A DNA stretch of 36,266 nt, from NCBI GenBank assembly GCA_017529425.1, contig JAFXNQ010000021.1, forward strand, positions 1-36,266, written 5' to 3'. Under the pieces are notes generated by a model that saw nothing but the letters and a program-made list of their open reading frames with translations, made no database searches and had not been told where the DNA came from. Both the position numbers and the translations under genes were made by a program. Source of the DNA: Bacteroidales bacterium (GTDB taxonomy: Bacteria > Bacteroidota > Bacteroidia > Bacteroidales > UBA932). Positions 35,217 through 36,266 of the stretch are shown here, one piece after another (the first letter of the stretch is position 1; the number at the start of each line of letters is the position of its first letter).

Positions 35217-36104
35217 GTGGTCCACAATGGCCTGAGAGGCCGTATCCAACGGTATAAATGCAACGACTGTGGCCGTCGGTTTGACGGAGGTATCCGAAGA
35301 AGTAAAGCTCAAGTTATAACAGACTACATTGAGGGCAAGCAAACCCTTGAACAGCTCGCCGTCAAATACCAGGTATCGGCAAGAACGATTGCCAGAGATC
35401 TGGAGGATATGCGTTACAAGCAGAAAATATCCAAATACAAGGATGTGGTCATTCAGATGGATACAACCTATTGGGGACGGTACTTCGGTTTGATGGTCAT
35501 CAAGGACTCACTCCGTAACAAGATATTGTGGCGTAAGTATGTGACGCACGAGACGATTGCAGACTATCTCGAGGGTGTGACCTGGCTAGAACGCAAAGGG
35601 TTCCATATATACGGTATTGTCATAGACGGCATGTATGGATTGATGCAGGCTCTTAGGCGTTATCCTGTTCAGATGTGCCAATTCCATCAGCAGATGATTG
35701 TACGCAGATATCTTGCGGAAGATCCTGATTTAGATGCATCCAGAGACCTCTTGGCCTTGATTAATTCTATCACGGCAATGGATAAGTATGATTTCATATA
35801 TGCGCTTATGGAGTGGCACAAGAAGTATAAAGATGTTCTTGATGAACGTGTTCATGATAGAAGGATAAAACGCAAGACGCCTCCATATATGCGCCCGAGA
35901 CTGCGTAGTGCATACCTTAGCATCAAAAGAAATATGTACTGGTTATGGACTTGCTATGATTATTCGGATCGTATTATTCCAAACACAAACAACGGACTTG
36001 AAGGCGTATTTTCAGACATAAAGTCCAAGGTCCGCGTTCATAGTGGAATCACCAAAGAACACAGAAAGAAGCTGATAGATGAGTATATATCTCGTCATTA
36101 CTAG
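35217..36104 (+). CDS. IS256-family transposase, variant zinc-binding type
   Basis: 295 residues from the GTG at 35217, but this start is doubtful. The DDE residues are readable: Asp in IQMDTTYWG, Asp in IVIDGMYG, then MCQFHQQM and Glu in NTNNGLEGVFSDIK, as in IS256/mutator transposases. A helix-turn-helix lies at about 30-62 (LEQLAVKYQVSARTIARDLE). Codons upstream in the same frame encode CFFCGSNN, which with KCNDCG forms a four-cysteine zinc ribbon, so the true N-terminus is upstream. The only ATG nearby (35180) is out of frame by one base across an A7 tract (35186-35192). The gene is either frameshifted or expressed by slippage. Confidence 0.85.
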   Translation: MVHNGLRGRIQRYKCNDCGRRFDGGIRRSKAQVITDYIEGKQTLEQLAVKYQVSARTIARDLEDMRYKQKISKYKDVVIQMDTTYWGRYFGLMVIKDSLRNKILWRKYVTHETIADYLEGVTWLERKGFHIYGIVIDGMYGLMQALRRYPVQMCQFHQQMIVRRYLAEDPDLDASRDLLALINSITAMDKYDFIYALMEWHKKYKDVLDERVHDRRIKRKTPPYMRPRLRSAYLSIKRNMYWLWTCYDYSDRIIPNTNNGLEGVFSDIKSKVRVHSGITKEHRKKLIDEYISRHY

Positions 36105-36200
36105 GCACCGCAGCCGGAATATATGCTCTCCGGCTGCTACAGATCGGGCGCTGCGGTGGGCTCTGTTTAAGGCCCTCCTCGCGCCCGTCTGTTGCGTTTC

Positions 36201-36222
36201 TATCACCCGAAATGTCTAATAG
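36201..36222. repeat. IS right inverted repeat, inner copy
   Basis: The reverse complement reads CTATTAGACATTTCGGGTGA, one mismatch to the left repeat over the 20-base core. It lies about 96 bases after the transposase stop. Confidence 0.8.
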
Positions 36223-36239
36223 GAACTTTTTGATGACAA

Positions 36240-36266
36240 TTCATCACCCAATTTGTCTAATAGACC
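36240..36266. repeat. IS right inverted repeat, outer copy at window edge
   Basis: A second, same-orientation copy about 41 bases further out, with three mismatches over 24 bases to the left repeat but keeping the GATGAA inner end. Preceded by the near-palindrome GATGACAATTCATC. Confidence 0.75.

Larger units (their letters stand above)
35104..36266 (+). mobile_element. IS256-variant insertion sequence
   Basis: A left inverted repeat (35104-35130) matches two right-end copies (36201-36222 and 36240-36266). Between them lies one transposase gene. The left repeat abuts the cut precursor B. The true right boundary is ambiguous: the inner copy matches better (20 of 21 bases), the outer copy is longer (about 21 of 24). 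Target-site duplication cannot be checked because the right flank is outside the window. Confidence 0.85.

Overview
The window looks like a chromosomal stretch from a member of the order Bacteroidales. The evidence is the set of Bacteroidetes-typical families (PCMD-domain protein, DUF5723, DUF4783, split 5'-nucleotidase, patatin-BamA fusion, single-chain class I fumarase), the TAnnTTTG-like -7 boxes, and the near absence of strong Shine-Dalgarno sites. I cannot name a genus. No rRNA, tRNA or CRISPR array was recognised.

Layout. (1) Bases 1-268 hold no gene I can support, but several strong hairpins and terminators. (2) Bases 269-15895 are all on the minus strand. In order of transcription they are: LOG-family protein, recA, trpS, umuD, umuC, YgjP-like metallopeptidase, a lipoprotein overlapping a DUF5723 outer-membrane protein, a K+/H+-type antiporter, a DUF3298 protein and a terminator; then nrdD-nrdG, a glycosyltransferase, a short-chain dehydrogenase and a PCMD protein. 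(3) Bases 15947-27001 are on the plus strand: rlmN, patatin-BamA, recX, prfB (with the programmed +1 frameshift), fumarase, an ABC exporter pair, a two-gene 5'-nucleotidase, and efp with its own promoter and terminator. (4) A small DUF4783 gene (minus) is divergent from rlmH, which is translationally coupled to a 1184-residue NtrY-like sensor kinase. (5) Bases 31530-36266 are an AT-rich accessory island that starts with a non-coding element bounded by inverted repeats.

The island is the part worth most attention. It carries a minus-strand operon for a CXXX-repeat radical SAM peptide system: two adjacent precursor genes whose products have a cysteine at every fourth residue, a SPASM-type radical SAM maturase, a second SPASM-like maturase that lacks the CxxxCxxC motif, and an 88-residue accessory protein. 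I recall named family models for these components, but know of no characterised product. The intact precursor begins with a twin-arginine-like signal (SRRAFFK plus a hydrophobic stretch), which suggests export after modification. The promoter-proximal precursor has lost its start and leader: its in-phase cysteine repeat runs straight into the inverted repeat of an IS256-variant insertion sequence. That IS has its own oddities: an A7 tract puts its ATG out of frame with its zinc-ribbon transposase, and it has two right-end inverted repeats.
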